Positions 41,838 through 50,886 of a stretch of 64,000 nt of DNA are shown here, piece by piece (the stretch's first letter is position 1; each line of letters opens with the position of its first letter). The notes beneath the pieces are model-generated. The model had not been told where the DNA came from. It saw only the letters and a list, made by a program, of their open reading frames with translations, and ran no database searches. Made by a program: the position numbers and the translations under genes. The stretch is taken from the NCBI RefSeq assembly GCF_004124315.2, contig NZ_CP096889.1, positions 246,001 through 310,000 on the forward strand, written 5' to 3'. This DNA comes from Bacillus cabrialesii (lineage in GTDB: Bacteria; Bacillota; Bacilli; Bacillales; Bacillaceae).

Positions 41838-42821
41838 TTAAAAAATGCTGAGCTCCCACTCTTGCGCCATATGCTTCAGCAGCATACCGCCGGTGAGGCT
41901 GTTGCCGTATTCGTCAATGGCAGGACCGAAAATGCCGATGCCGCATCCGAATTGAAAAGGCTGGTCTCTTCGGGCGCTTGGAGGAACCAGCGCCATGATG
42001 CCGCCGGAAACGCCGCTTTTGGCCGGCACGCCGACAAACGCCGCATATTTCCCTGAAGCGTTGTACATGCCGCACGTCAGCATTAACGCCTTGGCTAATT
42101 TTGCAACGTCTTTTGGAATCACCTGCTTACGGTGAATCGGATGATAGCCGTCATGGGCAAGAATCAGGCCGATCAATGCAATGTCTTCTGTCGTGCTCTC
42201 CATCGCGCATTGCTTCAAGTAAACCTCAAGCGTTTCTTCTACATCTGCTTCTAAAAAGTTTGTTTCTTTTAAATAGTAGGCCAGCGCTCTGTTGCGGTGG
42301 GCGGTTTCCCATTCAGACTGGAACACTTCCTCATGAATTCTCGGCCGTTTTCCTATTAACGTTTCCATCACCGAGTAAAGAAACTCGAGCTTATCGTGTG
42401 CCGACTCACCCGGAAGAAGCGAGGCGATGGTGAGGGCGCCCGCGTTGATCATAGGGTTAAATGGCTTTCCCGGCTTGTTGATTTCGAGCCGAATGATTGA
42501 ATTAAAGGCGTCACCTGTCGGCTCGACATCTACGCGGTCGAGCACATAGGGAATGCCCCGGCTCATGCAGGCGGCGATAAAGCTGATCACTTTTGAAATG
42601 CTTTGCAGGGTAAAAGGGACGTTCCAGTCACCGGCGTGTATCATTGTTCCGTCAGGCTCCAATATACAAATGCCGAGCTGTGAGTCATTGACTTTTCCTA
42701 AAGCGGGGATATAGTTTGCACTTTGTCCATTGGCGGCAAAGGGGCGATAGTGCTCCACCCAATCTTGCAGCTGTGACACAGAGTCTTTTTCTTCTTGGCG
42801 CTCTATGATGAGTTCTTTCAT
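41838..42821 (-). CDS. glsA1: Glutaminase
   Basis: Hydrolyses glutamine to glutamate and ammonia (YbgJ). 327 residues from ATG 42821 with GGAGGAATTCG. Serine-dependent beta-lactamase-like fold with the catalytic Ser-x-x-Lys in FTLQSISKVISF, NPMINAGALTI, YYLKETN and SGVSGGIMA. First gene of the glsA-glnT operon, divergent from glnK. Confidence 0.95.
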   Translation of the reverse strand: MKELIIERQEEKDSVSQLQDWVEHYRPFAANGQSANYIPALGKVNDSQLGICILEPDGTMIHAGDWNVPFTLQSISKVISFIAACMSRGIPYVLDRVDVEPTGDAFNSIIRLEINKPGKPFNPMINAGALTIASLLPGESAHDKLEFLYSVMETLIGKRPRIHEEVFQSEWETAHRNRALAYYLKETNFLEADVEETLEVYLKQCAMESTTEDIALIGLILAHDGYHPIHRKQVIPKDVAKLAKALMLTCGMYNASGKYAAFVGVPAKSGVSGGIMALVPPSARRDQPFQFGCGIGIFGPAIDEYGNSLTGGMLLKHMAQEWELSIF

Positions 42822-43064
42822 CGAATTCCTCCTCACTGTTTTTCTTCTTTAAGGATTGAGATGTATTAAAACGAAGGCTGAGGGGGCATTAAACGCTTTC
42901 ATAAAAGCGGAAGGTATATTTACTGTATAATGGCGACTACAGAATCATACAAAATACGACAAAAATATGTTGAAAATAAGCCGTAAGATTTATAAAAACC
43001 TCATGTACTGGGTCAAAAGAAATTTGCAGGTTTTCTGCCGTTTCTCCAAAATAAAAGCGAGGAT
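42822..43064. promoter_or_regulatory. glsA1-glnK divergent control region with a cre-like site
   Basis: The sequence ATTAAACGCTTTCAT (42888-42902), read as minus-strand ATGAAAGCGTTTAAT, matches cre with one mismatch. It forms part of the near-palindrome CGCTTTCATAAAAGCG. GlnL binding sites are expected here for both genes but could not be defined by eye. Confidence 0.5.
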
Positions 43065-44354
43065 GTGATCATCATAAAACTGGAACGCTTTTTTGAAAAA
43101 GATGGATATATACTGGCTCTTATGCTGATTACGGTGCCGCTGGCCGGTGAACTGAAATTTTATCCCCTTAATGAAGAGTTCCGCATCAGCTTTGGCGCAC
43201 CGGTTTTTTTCTTCTTCTTATCGCTGCTGCGGCAAGTGCCCGCTGTGCTGCCGGGGCTTCTGACGGGAGCGGCGGTTTTCGTCTTTCGCGTCCTTCTGGA
43301 ATTATGGGGCGGGGGACACGATGGGCTGGCTCCGATTCTGTATGACCAGGCGTCTGGCTTTTTCTTTTATATGACTTACGCCTGTCTGTTTTCCGTATTA
43401 AAGGCTAATCGTTTTCGGGAACGGCCGGTTATGCTCGGTTTCATCGGGTTTATGATTGAAATTGTGTCAGATTGTGTCGAGCTGGCCGTGCAGTTTCTCA
43501 TTTTTCATACGGTTGTGACGCCTGAGAAAATCACAGACATTGCGGTGATCGCAATTTCTCACACATTTATCGTCATGAGCTTTTACAGTGTGCTGAAGCT
43601 GTATGAAACGCAATCGAGGGAAAAACAGACAAGGCGGCAGCATGAGCACATGCTGATGATCGTTTCCAATTTATATGAAGAGACGGTGCATTTAAAAAAG
43701 ACATTGAAAACGACAGAGAAAGTGACAAACGATTCGTATCAGCTCTATCGGGAAGCCAAGGGCATGGATGAACAGCTCAGCAGCAGAATCCTGAGGCTGG
43801 CTGGGGAGATTCATGAGGTGAAAAAGGACAACCAGCGGATATTCGCAGGGCTTTCAAAAATGATTTCGAATGAGAGCTTAAGAGACTATATGAGGGCTTC
43901 TGATTTGCTGCAGCTTGTGATTCGAATGAATGAAAAGTATGCTGAAGCCTTGGGAAAGCAGATTGATTTTCACTGTTCGATAGAAGGGGAGCATGACGAT
44001 TATCACGTATTTACCGTGCTCTCGATCATTAATAATCTAACAGCAAATGCGGTAGAGGCCATGGGAGACGAGGGAATGATCAGCTTGAGGCTCCGTAAGC
44101 AAAATGAGAGTATGATAGAATTCCAGGTGGAAGACAATGGTCCCGGCATTTCTGAGAAAATCGGAGACATTGTGTTTGACCCGGGCTTTACTTCAAAATA
44201 TGACGAATTTGGCACGCCTTCTACCGGAATCGGACTTTCATATGTGAAGGAAATCGTGACAGAGCTGGAAGGAGATATCACGTTTGATAATCAGCAGCGG
44301 GGAGTGGTGTTTGCCATCAGGCTGCCTGTCCGGCATTTGATTCAGAAAGGGTGA
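43065..44354 (+). CDS. glnK: Sensor histidine kinase GlnK (glutamine sensing)
   Basis: Up to 429 residues (YcbA). About six N-terminal membrane segments (residues ~15-180; YILALMLITVPLAGEL, VPAVLPGLLTGAAVFVF), then a helical linker and a dimer region with the probable phospho-His in LAGEIHEVKKD. The HATPase domain has N-box NNLTANAVEAMGD, G1 VEDNGPGISEK and G2 STGIGLSYVKEIV. The start codon is uncertain: GTG 43065 sits only 1-2 bases from GCGAGGA. glnL follows 10 bases later. Responds to glutamine and activates glsA-glnT. Confidence 0.9.
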   Translation: MIIIKLERFFEKDGYILALMLITVPLAGELKFYPLNEEFRISFGAPVFFFFLSLLRQVPAVLPGLLTGAAVFVFRVLLELWGGGHDGLAPILYDQASGFFFYMTYACLFSVLKANRFRERPVMLGFIGFMIEIVSDCVELAVQFLIFHTVVTPEKITDIAVIAISHTFIVMSFYSVLKLYETQSREKQTRRQHEHMLMIVSNLYEETVHLKKTLKTTEKVTNDSYQLYREAKGMDEQLSSRILRLAGEIHEVKKDNQRIFAGLSKMISNESLRDYMRASDLLQLVIRMNEKYAEALGKQIDFHCSIEGEHDDYHVFTVLSIINNLTANAVEAMGDEGMISLRLRKQNESMIEFQVEDNGPGISEKIGDIVFDPGFTSKYDEFGTPSTGIGLSYVKEIVTELEGDITFDNQQRGVVFAIRLPVRHLIQKG

Positions 44355-44364
44355 ACCGAAAGCT

Positions 44365-45309
44365 ATGCGTTTTTTTATCGCTGATGATGACCGTGCGGTA
44401 CGGTCGATTTTAAGGCAGATCATTGAGGATGAGGATCTCGGGGAAGCTGCTGGTGAAGCGGACGACGGGAGCCAAGTGGAAGGGCATATGCTGCAATTTA
44501 AGCAAATTGATATTTTATTAATCGATCTGTTAATGCCTGAAAGAGACGGCATTGAGACGATTCGCCAGCTTCAGGATACATACTCCGGCAAAATCGTGAT
44601 GATCTCTCAAGTGGAAGCGAAGGAAATGGTTGGTGAAGCGTACTCGCTCGGCATCGAATATTTTATCCATAAGCCGATTAACCGCGTTGAAATTGTCACG
44701 GTTCTCCAAAAGGTGAAGGAGCGGATCGAGCTTGAGCAATCAATTCGGGCTATTCAGCACTCGCTAAGCCGGCTTGTCAATCGATCTGAACGGAAAGCGC
44801 GTCCCCGGCAGAAAAGTGACAGCGGCTTAAAAGAAGCGGGAACCTTTCTGTTGTCCGAACTGGGCATGATGGGGGAAGGCGGTGCGCATGATCTCATGGC
44901 GGTGCTGCAGTACTTATCAGAACATGAGCAATCTGAGCCGTACGAAAAACACATCCCTTCGCTCAAACAGATCTTCACCCAAGTAGCGGAACGGAAACTG
45001 GGGGCAGGGGCATCTGAAACGGAAGTCAATCGCGAAATGAAAGCCTCGGAGCAGCGTATCCGCAGAGCGATTATCCATTCGCTGCACCATTTTGCTTCAC
45101 TGGGCACAACTGATTTTTCGAATCCGAAATTCGAAACCTATGCATCGAAATTCTTTGACTTTCCGGTTGTCAGCCAGAAAATGAAAGAGCTCCAATCAAA
45201 GGATGCAAAACCTCTCGCCCCCGCAAAAGTGAATATGAAAAAATTCATTCACGTGTTCTTTTTGGAAGCAAAACTTTTGTACGAGACGATGAAAGAAAGA
45301 AGGATATAA
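44365..45309 (+). CDS. glnL: Response regulator GlnL
   Basis: 314 residues (YcbB). Receiver domain at residues ~1-120 with acidic pocket FIADDD, phospho-Asp in LLIDLLMPERDG, the T/S switch VMISQVEA and Lys in FIHKPINR. The C-terminal ~190 residues are the YcbB-type DNA-binding domain (LLSELGMMGEGGAHDLMAVL; ASEQRIRRAIIHSLHH). Partner of GlnK in the same operon; ends at a strong terminator. Confidence 0.93.
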   Translation: MRFFIADDDRAVRSILRQIIEDEDLGEAAGEADDGSQVEGHMLQFKQIDILLIDLLMPERDGIETIRQLQDTYSGKIVMISQVEAKEMVGEAYSLGIEYFIHKPINRVEIVTVLQKVKERIELEQSIRAIQHSLSRLVNRSERKARPRQKSDSGLKEAGTFLLSELGMMGEGGAHDLMAVLQYLSEHEQSEPYEKHIPSLKQIFTQVAERKLGAGASETEVNREMKASEQRIRRAIIHSLHHFASLGTTDFSNPKFETYASKFFDFPVVSQKMKELQSKDAKPLAPAKVNMKKFIHVFFLEAKLLYETMKERRI

Positions 45310-45311
45310 AC

Positions 45312-45344
45312 CAAAACAGCCGGCGGTCCCGGCTGTTTTTTTGC
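45312..45344 (+). terminator. glnKL terminator
   Basis: AAAACAGCCGG-CGGT-CCCGGCTGTTTTTTT. Confidence 0.92.
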
Positions 45345-45408
45345 TGCTCAATACCCCGGCGGGACAGCGATTTACGGCTTTTTTATAAAATATCAGAAAA
45401 TAAAGATA

Positions 45409-45436
45409 TTGACTTATTGTTTATTTGTCTTACAAT
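45409..45436 (+). promoter_or_regulatory. kdgD operon promoter with GntR-type operator over the -10
   Basis: -35 TTGACT (45409-45414), 16-nt spacer, -10 TACAAT (45431-45436). TTGTCTTACAA (45425-45435) has the GT-N3-AC core of FadR-subfamily operators and is repeated identically before ycbG at 50850-50860. Confidence 0.75.
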
Positions 45437-45466
45437 TAAACAAAAGGATGCAGGGAGGGAGCGGAT

Positions 45467-45595
45467 GTGAAACAAAAAACTAATAAAAGCGCTTTCAGTC
45501 AGGGGCTGTATACACAAATAATAGGAGGTTATGTTGATGAGCCGTATGAGAAAAGCACCCGCTGGAATTTTAGGTTTTCCGGTTGCTCCTTTTAA
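45467..45595 (+). CDS. Possible short leader ORF overlapping the kdgD start
   Basis: GTG 45467 is 6 nt after GGGAGGGAG and opens 42 codons (VKQKTNKSAFSQGLYTQ...), ending 59 bases inside kdgD in another frame. An ATG-TGA minimal ORF overlaps the same GTG. It could be a regulatory or coupling ORF, or chance; codon use gives no support. A cre-like site lies within it. Confidence 0.3.
   Translation: MKQKTNKSAFSQGLYTQIIGGYVDEPYEKSTRWNFRFSGCSF
45483..45497 (+). promoter_or_regulatory. cre-like site upstream of kdgD
   Basis: ATAAAAGCGCTTTCA matches WTGNAANCGNWNNCW with one mismatch. It lies downstream of the promoter, a roadblock-type position. Confidence 0.6.
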
Positions 45596-46463
45596 CACAC
45601 AAGGAAAACTGGAGGAAGAAGCTCTTTTTCAAAACATAGAGTTTTTGCTGGAAGAAGGCTTGGAAGCAATTTTTATCGCTTGCGGGTCTGGTGAATTTCA
45701 ATCTCTCAGCCAGAAGGAATACGAGCAAATGGTGGAAGTCGCAATCTCGGCAGCCGGGGGAAAGGTGCCGGTTTATACGGGGGTGGGCGGCAACCTCAGC
45801 ACAGCGCTTGAATGGGCGAAGCTGTCAGAAAAAAAAGGCGCCGACGGCTACTTAATCCTTCCTCCGTATTTGGTGCATGGCGAACAGGAGGGGCTGTATC
45901 AGTATGCGAAAACGATTATTGAAAGCACTGATCTGAATGCGATTCTTTACCAGCGCGATAACGCCGTTCTTTCTCTTGAACAGATCAAGCGGCTGACGGA
46001 ATTTGAACGGCTTGTCGGTGTGAAGGACGGGGTGGGGAACATGGATTTGAATATTAATCTCGTCTATACGCTAGGTGACCGTTTAGGATGGCTCAACGGA
46101 ATGCCGATGGCTGAAGTGACGATGCCGGCTTACATGCCGATCGGGTTTCACTCTTATTCTTCAGCGATTTCAAATTATATTCCGCATATTTCCCGGATGT
46201 TCTATGACGCATTGAAAAACGGAAATGACGAGCTGGTCAAGGAGCTCTATCAGCATGTGATTCTCCCGATCAACGACATTCGCAAACAACGAAAAGGATA
46301 TGCCGTATCTTTGATTAAAGCGGGCATGGAGATCATGGGATTGAATGTGAGAAACACAGCCAGACCGCCTGTCGGCCCGGTTGAAAAAGAGCACTATCAG
46401 CAATTGGAAGCGATTTTGAAGCAGGCGGCTGACCGTTTTCCGAAAAAAGCCGCGACGGTTTGA
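45537..46463 (+). CDS. kdgD: 5-dehydro-4-deoxyglucarate dehydratase
   Basis: Decarboxylating dehydratase turning 5-keto-4-deoxy-D-glucarate into 2,5-dioxopentanoate (YcbC). 308 residues with a DHDPS/NAL-type TIM barrel. Schiff-base Lys in LVGVKDGVGN, the conserved Tyr in AILYQRDNA and the loop IFIACGSGEFQSL. The start is ATG 45537 after AGGAGG. First gene of the glucarate cluster; its product goes to YcbD. Confidence 0.93.
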   Translation: MSRMRKAPAGILGFPVAPFNTQGKLEEEALFQNIEFLLEEGLEAIFIACGSGEFQSLSQKEYEQMVEVAISAAGGKVPVYTGVGGNLSTALEWAKLSEKKGADGYLILPPYLVHGEQEGLYQYAKTIIESTDLNAILYQRDNAVLSLEQIKRLTEFERLVGVKDGVGNMDLNINLVYTLGDRLGWLNGMPMAEVTMPAYMPIGFHSYSSAISNYIPHISRMFYDALKNGNDELVKELYQHVILPINDIRKQRKGYAVSLIKAGMEIMGLNVRNTARPPVGPVEKEHYQQLEAILKQAADRFPKKAATV

Positions 46464-46494
46464 TGAACAGAAAAATACGAAAGGGGCAATGAGC

Positions 46495-47961
46495 ATGTCT
46501 GTGATGACGGATCAAAACACGTATCTCAACTTTATTAACGGAGAGTGGGTTAAGTCTCAATCAGGCGATATGGTCAAGGTCGAAAACCCTGCGGATGTGA
46601 ATGATATTGTCGGCTATGTACAGAATTCAGCGGCTGATGATGTGGAACGGGCCGTCGCCGCCGCTAATGAAGCCAAAACGGCTTGGAGAAAGCTGACGGG
46701 AGCCGAGCGGGGCCAATACTTATACAAAACAGCGGATATCATGGAGCAGCGCTTGGAGGAAATCGCCGCCTGCGCAACGCGTGAAATGGGGAAAACACTG
46801 CCGGAAGCGAAAGGGGAAACAGCCCGCGGGATTGCGATTTTGCGCTATTACGCCGGAGAGGGCATGCGCAAAACAGGTGATGTCATTCCGTCTACTGACA
46901 AAGACGCGCTCATGTTCACCACCCGTGTCCCGCTCGGTGTGGTCGGCGTGATTTCTCCGTGGAACTTCCCGGTCGCGATTCCGATTTGGAAAATGGCCCC
47001 CGCATTGGTGTATGGCAATACCATTGTCATCAAGCCGGCGACAGAAACAGCCGTGACATGCGCGAAGATCATTTCGTGTTTTGAAGAAGCGGGGCTGCCG
47101 GCAGGGGTCATCAATTTGGTGACAGGCCCGGGTTCTGTTGTCGGCCAGGGGCTTGCTGAGCATGAAGGTGTAAATGCCGTCACGTTTACCGGTTCAAATC
47201 AAGTCGGAAAAATCATCGGGCAGGCCGCTTTAGCGAGAGGAGCCAAATATCAGCTTGAAATGGGCGGCAAAAACCCGGTCATCGTAGCCGATGACGCTGA
47301 CCTTGAAGCTGCGGCAGAAGCCGTCATTACGGGTGCTTTCCGTTCAACCGGCCAGAAGTGCACCGCGACAAGCCGTGTCATCGTGCAAAGCGGAATTTAC
47401 GATCGCTTTAAAGAAAAACTTCTCCAGCGCACAAAAGATATTACAATCGGTGACAGCTTACATGAGGATGTCTGGATGGGACCGATCGCCAGCAAGAATC
47501 AGCTTGATAACTGCCTGTCGTATATTGAGAAAGGCAAACAGGAGGGCGCTTCCCTTTTGATCGGAGGAGAAAAGCTGGAAGATGGGAAGTATCAAAACGG
47601 CTATTATGTTCAGCCCGCCATCTTTGACAATGTGACATCTGAGATGACGATTGCCCAAGAAGAAATCTTCGGTCCGGTGATCGCCCTGATCAAGGTGGAC
47701 ACGATGGAGGAGGCGCTGGACATCGCCAATGATGTGAAGTTCGGCTTAAGCGCATCCATTTTCACGCAAAACATTAGCCGAATGCTTTCATTCATTGATG
47801 AAATTGAAGCCGGGCTTGTCCGGATTAACGCGGAAAGCGCGGGTGTTGAGCTTCAAGCGCCGTTTGGCGGCATGAAGCAGTCGAGCTCCCACTCCCGTGA
47901 ACAGGGTGAGGCGGCGAAGGACTTTTTCACAGCGATCAAAACCGTATTTGTAAAGCCGTAA
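46495..47961 (+). CDS. ycbD: 2,5-dioxopentanoate (alpha-ketoglutarate semialdehyde) dehydrogenase YcbD
   Basis: 488-residue aldehyde dehydrogenase. NAD(P) site region FTGSNQVGKIIG, general-base Glu in LEMGGKNPVIV, catalytic Cys in TGQKCTATSR, and the PWNFPVAIPIWK cofactor loop. Oxidises the semialdehyde to 2-oxoglutarate, the last step of glucarate/galactarate breakdown. The start is ATG 46495, 8 nt after AAAGGGG; the ATG two codons earlier is too close. It follows kdgD by 31 bases. A GC-rich hairpin (AAAGAGGCG...CGCCTCTTT, ~47973-47992) without a T run separates it from gudP. Confidence 0.92.
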   Translation: MSVMTDQNTYLNFINGEWVKSQSGDMVKVENPADVNDIVGYVQNSAADDVERAVAAANEAKTAWRKLTGAERGQYLYKTADIMEQRLEEIAACATREMGKTLPEAKGETARGIAILRYYAGEGMRKTGDVIPSTDKDALMFTTRVPLGVVGVISPWNFPVAIPIWKMAPALVYGNTIVIKPATETAVTCAKIISCFEEAGLPAGVINLVTGPGSVVGQGLAEHEGVNAVTFTGSNQVGKIIGQAALARGAKYQLEMGGKNPVIVADDADLEAAAEAVITGAFRSTGQKCTATSRVIVQSGIYDRFKEKLLQRTKDITIGDSLHEDVWMGPIASKNQLDNCLSYIEKGKQEGASLLIGGEKLEDGKYQNGYYVQPAIFDNVTSEMTIAQEEIFGPVIALIKVDTMEEALDIANDVKFGLSASIFTQNISRMLSFIDEIEAGLVRINAESAGVELQAPFGGMKQSSSHSREQGEAAKDFFTAIKTVFVKP

Positions 47962-48045
47962 TGGTGCTGGAAAGAGGCGGACGCCTCTTTCCCAGCTTGC
48001 TCACAGCCAGCATATGATTCTCTACTTTGAAAAGGAGAAGATACT

Positions 48046-49413
48046 ATGAAAAAAGACTATGCGAATGTTTCACCGGCGGGCAAAAAAACGTCAGTACGCT
48101 GGTTCATCGTTTTTATGCTGTTTCTTGTGACCTCTATTAACTACGCGGATCGGGCGACGCTTTCCATCACCGGAGATTCCGTCCAGCATGATCTGGGATT
48201 GGACTCGGTCGCTATGGGATATGTGTTTTCAGCTTTTGGCTGGGCTTATGTCATCGGCCAGCTTCCGGGCGGCTGGCTGCTGGACCGATTTGGTTCAAAG
48301 ACTGTCATAGCGTTAAGCATCTTTTTCTGGTCGTTTTTTACAATGCTGCAAGGGGCGATTGGTTTTTTCACCGCCGGTACAGCGATTATCCTGCTGTTTG
48401 CACTTCGTTTTCTGGTAGGCTTGTCCGAAGCGCCTTCATTTCCCGGAAACGGAAGAGTTGTTGCCTCATGGTTCCCAAGCTCCGAGCGCGGGACAGCTTC
48501 AGCCTTTTTTAATTCAGCTCAATACTTCGCAATCGTCATTTTTTCTCCTTTAATGGGCTGGCTCACCCACTCCTTCGGCTGGCATTCCGTTTTCGTTGTC
48601 ATGGGCGCCGCGGGCATCCTATTAGCTGTCATCTGGCTGAAAACGGTGTATGAACCGAAAAAACATCCGAAAGTCAACGAAGCCGAGCTTGCGTACATTG
48701 AACAGGGCGGCGGGCTGATTTCCATGGATGACGGCAAAAGCAAGCAGGAAACAGAATCGAAATGGCCCTATATTAAACAGCTGTTAACGAACCGCATGCT
48801 GATCGGCGTATACATCGCGCAATATTGCATTACGACTCTCACTTATTTCTTTCTCACATGGTTTCCGGTATATTTGGTTCAAGCCCGCGGAATGTCTATC
48901 CTTGAAGCGGGGTTTGTCGCTTCCCTTCCGGCGCTGTGCGGATTTGCCGGCGGCGTGCTTGGAGGCATCGTGTCAGACTTCTTGCTCAAAAAAGGCCGTT
49001 CGCTGACCTTTGCAAGAAAAGTGCCGATTATTATCGGCATGCTGCTGTCTTGCAGTATGATCGTCTGCAACTACACAGATTCAGCGTGGCTCGTCGTTGT
49101 CATTATGTCACTCGCGTTTTTCGGAAAAGGCTTCGGCGCATTGGGATGGGCTGTCGTGTCGGACACCTCTCCGAAAGAGTGTGCAGGATTGAGCGGCGGT
49201 TTGTTCAACACTTTCGGAAATATTGCCTCGATTACAACACCGATTATTATCGGCTACATCGTCAATGCCACAGGATCTTTTAATGGCGCGCTCGTGTTTG
49301 TCGGCGCTAACGCGATTGCGGCGATCCTCAGCTACCTGCTGCTGGTCGGGCCGATCAAACGGGTCGTATTGAAGAAACAAGAGCAAGATCCTGATCAATC
49401 ATTGCCTGTCTAA
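48046..49413 (+). CDS. gudP: Glucarate/galactarate MFS transporter
   Basis: 455 residues (YcbE), anion:cation symporter branch of MFS with 12 membrane segments. Family signature TSINYADRATLSI in helix 1; WLLDRFGSK between helices 2 and 3; RFLVGLSEAPSFPGNGRVVASWFP. Imports D-glucarate and probably galactarate. RBS AAAGGAGAAG. Between the lower-pathway genes and gudD in the same orientation. Confidence 0.93.
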   Translation: MKKDYANVSPAGKKTSVRWFIVFMLFLVTSINYADRATLSITGDSVQHDLGLDSVAMGYVFSAFGWAYVIGQLPGGWLLDRFGSKTVIALSIFFWSFFTMLQGAIGFFTAGTAIILLFALRFLVGLSEAPSFPGNGRVVASWFPSSERGTASAFFNSAQYFAIVIFSPLMGWLTHSFGWHSVFVVMGAAGILLAVIWLKTVYEPKKHPKVNEAELAYIEQGGGLISMDDGKSKQETESKWPYIKQLLTNRMLIGVYIAQYCITTLTYFFLTWFPVYLVQARGMSILEAGFVASLPALCGFAGGVLGGIVSDFLLKKGRSLTFARKVPIIIGMLLSCSMIVCNYTDSAWLVVVIMSLAFFGKGFGALGWAVVSDTSPKECAGLSGGLFNTFGNIASITTPIIIGYIVNATGSFNGALVFVGANAIAAILSYLLLVGPIKRVVLKKQEQDPDQSLPV

Positions 49414-49418
49414 TAATT

Positions 49419-49433
49419 ATGAAAGCGCTTTAT
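49419..49433 (+). promoter_or_regulatory. cre-like site between gudP and gudD
   Basis: ATGAAAGCGCTTTAT, one mismatch to the cre consensus, 17 bases before the gudD start. Confidence 0.5.
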
Positions 49434-49449
49434 ACAAGGAGGAGAAAAT

Positions 49450-50817
49450 ATGGGTTCACCAATACAAGAGCAGATTCAAAACGAAAAAAGATCGAATATT
49501 CCTTCAATTACCGAGATGAAGGTGATCCCTGTTGCGGGACATGATAGCATGCTGCTGAATCTGAGCGGCGCACACAGCCCATTTTTCACCCGGAATATCG
49601 TGATCTTAACCGACAGCAGCGGAAATCAGGGAGTCGGAGAGGTGCCTGGCGGAGAACAGATACGCCATACGCTGGAGCTGGTGGAGCCGCTTGTTGTCGG
49701 AAAATCCATTGGCGCGTACCAGTCGATATTGCAAACGGTCAGAAAGCAGTTTGCCGATCAGGACAGGGGAGGACGGGGCATCCAGACGTTTGATTTGCGC
49801 ACCACTGTGCACGCCGTCACCGCGCTGGAAGCCGCGTTGTTGGATTTGCTTGGAAAGTTTCTTCAGGAACCGGTCGCAGCTTTGCTTGGGGAAGGGAAGC
49901 AGCGCGATGAAGTGAAAATGCTCGGCTACCTCTTTTACATCGGTGACCGAAAGCGGACGACCTTGCCGTATCAAAGCGATGAGAAGTCAGATTGTGCGTG
50001 GTTCCGTCTTCGCCATGAGGAAGCACTGACGCCAGAGGCCATTGTACGCCTTGCCGAATCCGCGCAGGAGCGCTACGGCTTTCAGGATTTCAAGCTGAAA
50101 GGCGGGGTGCTGCGGGGAGAGGATGAAATCGAAGCTGTCACCGCGTTATCAAAACGTTTTCCGGAGGCAAGGATCACACTTGATCCGAACGGGGCATGGT
50201 CATTAGAGGAAGCCATTGCATTATGCAAAGGAAAGCATGATGTGCTCGCGTATGCGGAAGATCCGTGCGGGGATGAGAACGGCTACTCCGCCCGTGAAGT
50301 GATGGCTGAATTCCGCCGGGCTACGGGGCTTCCGACCGCAACAAATATGATAGCGACGGACTGGCGGGAAATGGGTCACGCGATTCAGCTTCACGCGGTG
50401 GATATTCCGCTGGCTGATCCGCATTTCTGGACGATGCAGGGTTCAGTGCGAGTTGCGCAAATGTGCCATGATTGGGGTTTGACATGGGGCTCTCACTCCA
50501 ACAACCATTTTGATATCTCTCTTGCGATGTTTACCCATGTGGCAGCAGCGGCTCCGGGACGCATCACGGCGATTGATACCCATTGGATCTGGCAGGACGG
50601 GCAGCGTTTGACGAAACAGCCTTTTGAGATTGCTGATGGCTGTGTGAAGGTGCCGAATAAGCCCGGGCTTGGCGTTGACATTGATATGGAACAAGTGGAA
50701 AAAGCGCATGAACTCTATCAAAAAATGAATTTAGGCGCACGGAATGACGCGATCCCTATGCAGTTTCTGATGAGCAATTGGAAGTTTGACCGGAAACGCC
50801 CGTGTCTTGTGCGATAA
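49450..50817 (+). CDS. gudD: D-glucarate dehydratase
   Basis: Enolase-superfamily enzyme converting D-glucarate to 5-keto-4-deoxyglucarate (YcbF). 455 residues. KxK-type catalytic lysines in FQDFKLKGG, metal ligands in ITLDPNGAW, AYAEDPCG and ATNMIATDWRE, and the His-containing end TWGSHSNNHFD. RBS AAGGAGG. Its product is used by KdgD. Next on the same strand is the regulator ycbG behind its own promoter. Confidence 0.94.
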   Translation: MGSPIQEQIQNEKRSNIPSITEMKVIPVAGHDSMLLNLSGAHSPFFTRNIVILTDSSGNQGVGEVPGGEQIRHTLELVEPLVVGKSIGAYQSILQTVRKQFADQDRGGRGIQTFDLRTTVHAVTALEAALLDLLGKFLQEPVAALLGEGKQRDEVKMLGYLFYIGDRKRTTLPYQSDEKSDCAWFRLRHEEALTPEAIVRLAESAQERYGFQDFKLKGGVLRGEDEIEAVTALSKRFPEARITLDPNGAWSLEEAIALCKGKHDVLAYAEDPCGDENGYSAREVMAEFRRATGLPTATNMIATDWREMGHAIQLHAVDIPLADPHFWTMQGSVRVAQMCHDWGLTWGSHSNNHFDISLAMFTHVAAAAPGRITAIDTHWIWQDGQRLTKQPFEIADGCVKVPNKPGLGVDIDMEQVEKAHELYQKMNLGARNDAIPMQFLMSNWKFDRKRPCLVR

Positions 50818-50832
50818 GATTGATTGTAAATA

Positions 50833-50861
50833 TTGTCATAACGGCTATTTTGTCTTACAAT
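50833..50861 (+). promoter_or_regulatory. ycbG promoter with operator over the -10
   Basis: -35 TTGTCA (50833-50838), 17-nt spacer, -10 TACAAT (50856-50861). The operator TTGTCTTACAA (50850-50860) is identical to the one before kdgD, so YcbG probably controls both and itself. Confidence 0.75.
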
Positions 50862-50886
50862 TGAACAACTGAAGGGAGAGTTGTTC

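Noticed and set aside
46720..47183. Long minus-strand ORFs within ycbD
   Set aside because: Opposite-frame shadows of a well-matched aldehyde dehydrogenase gene; no ribosome binding site or recognisable protein family.
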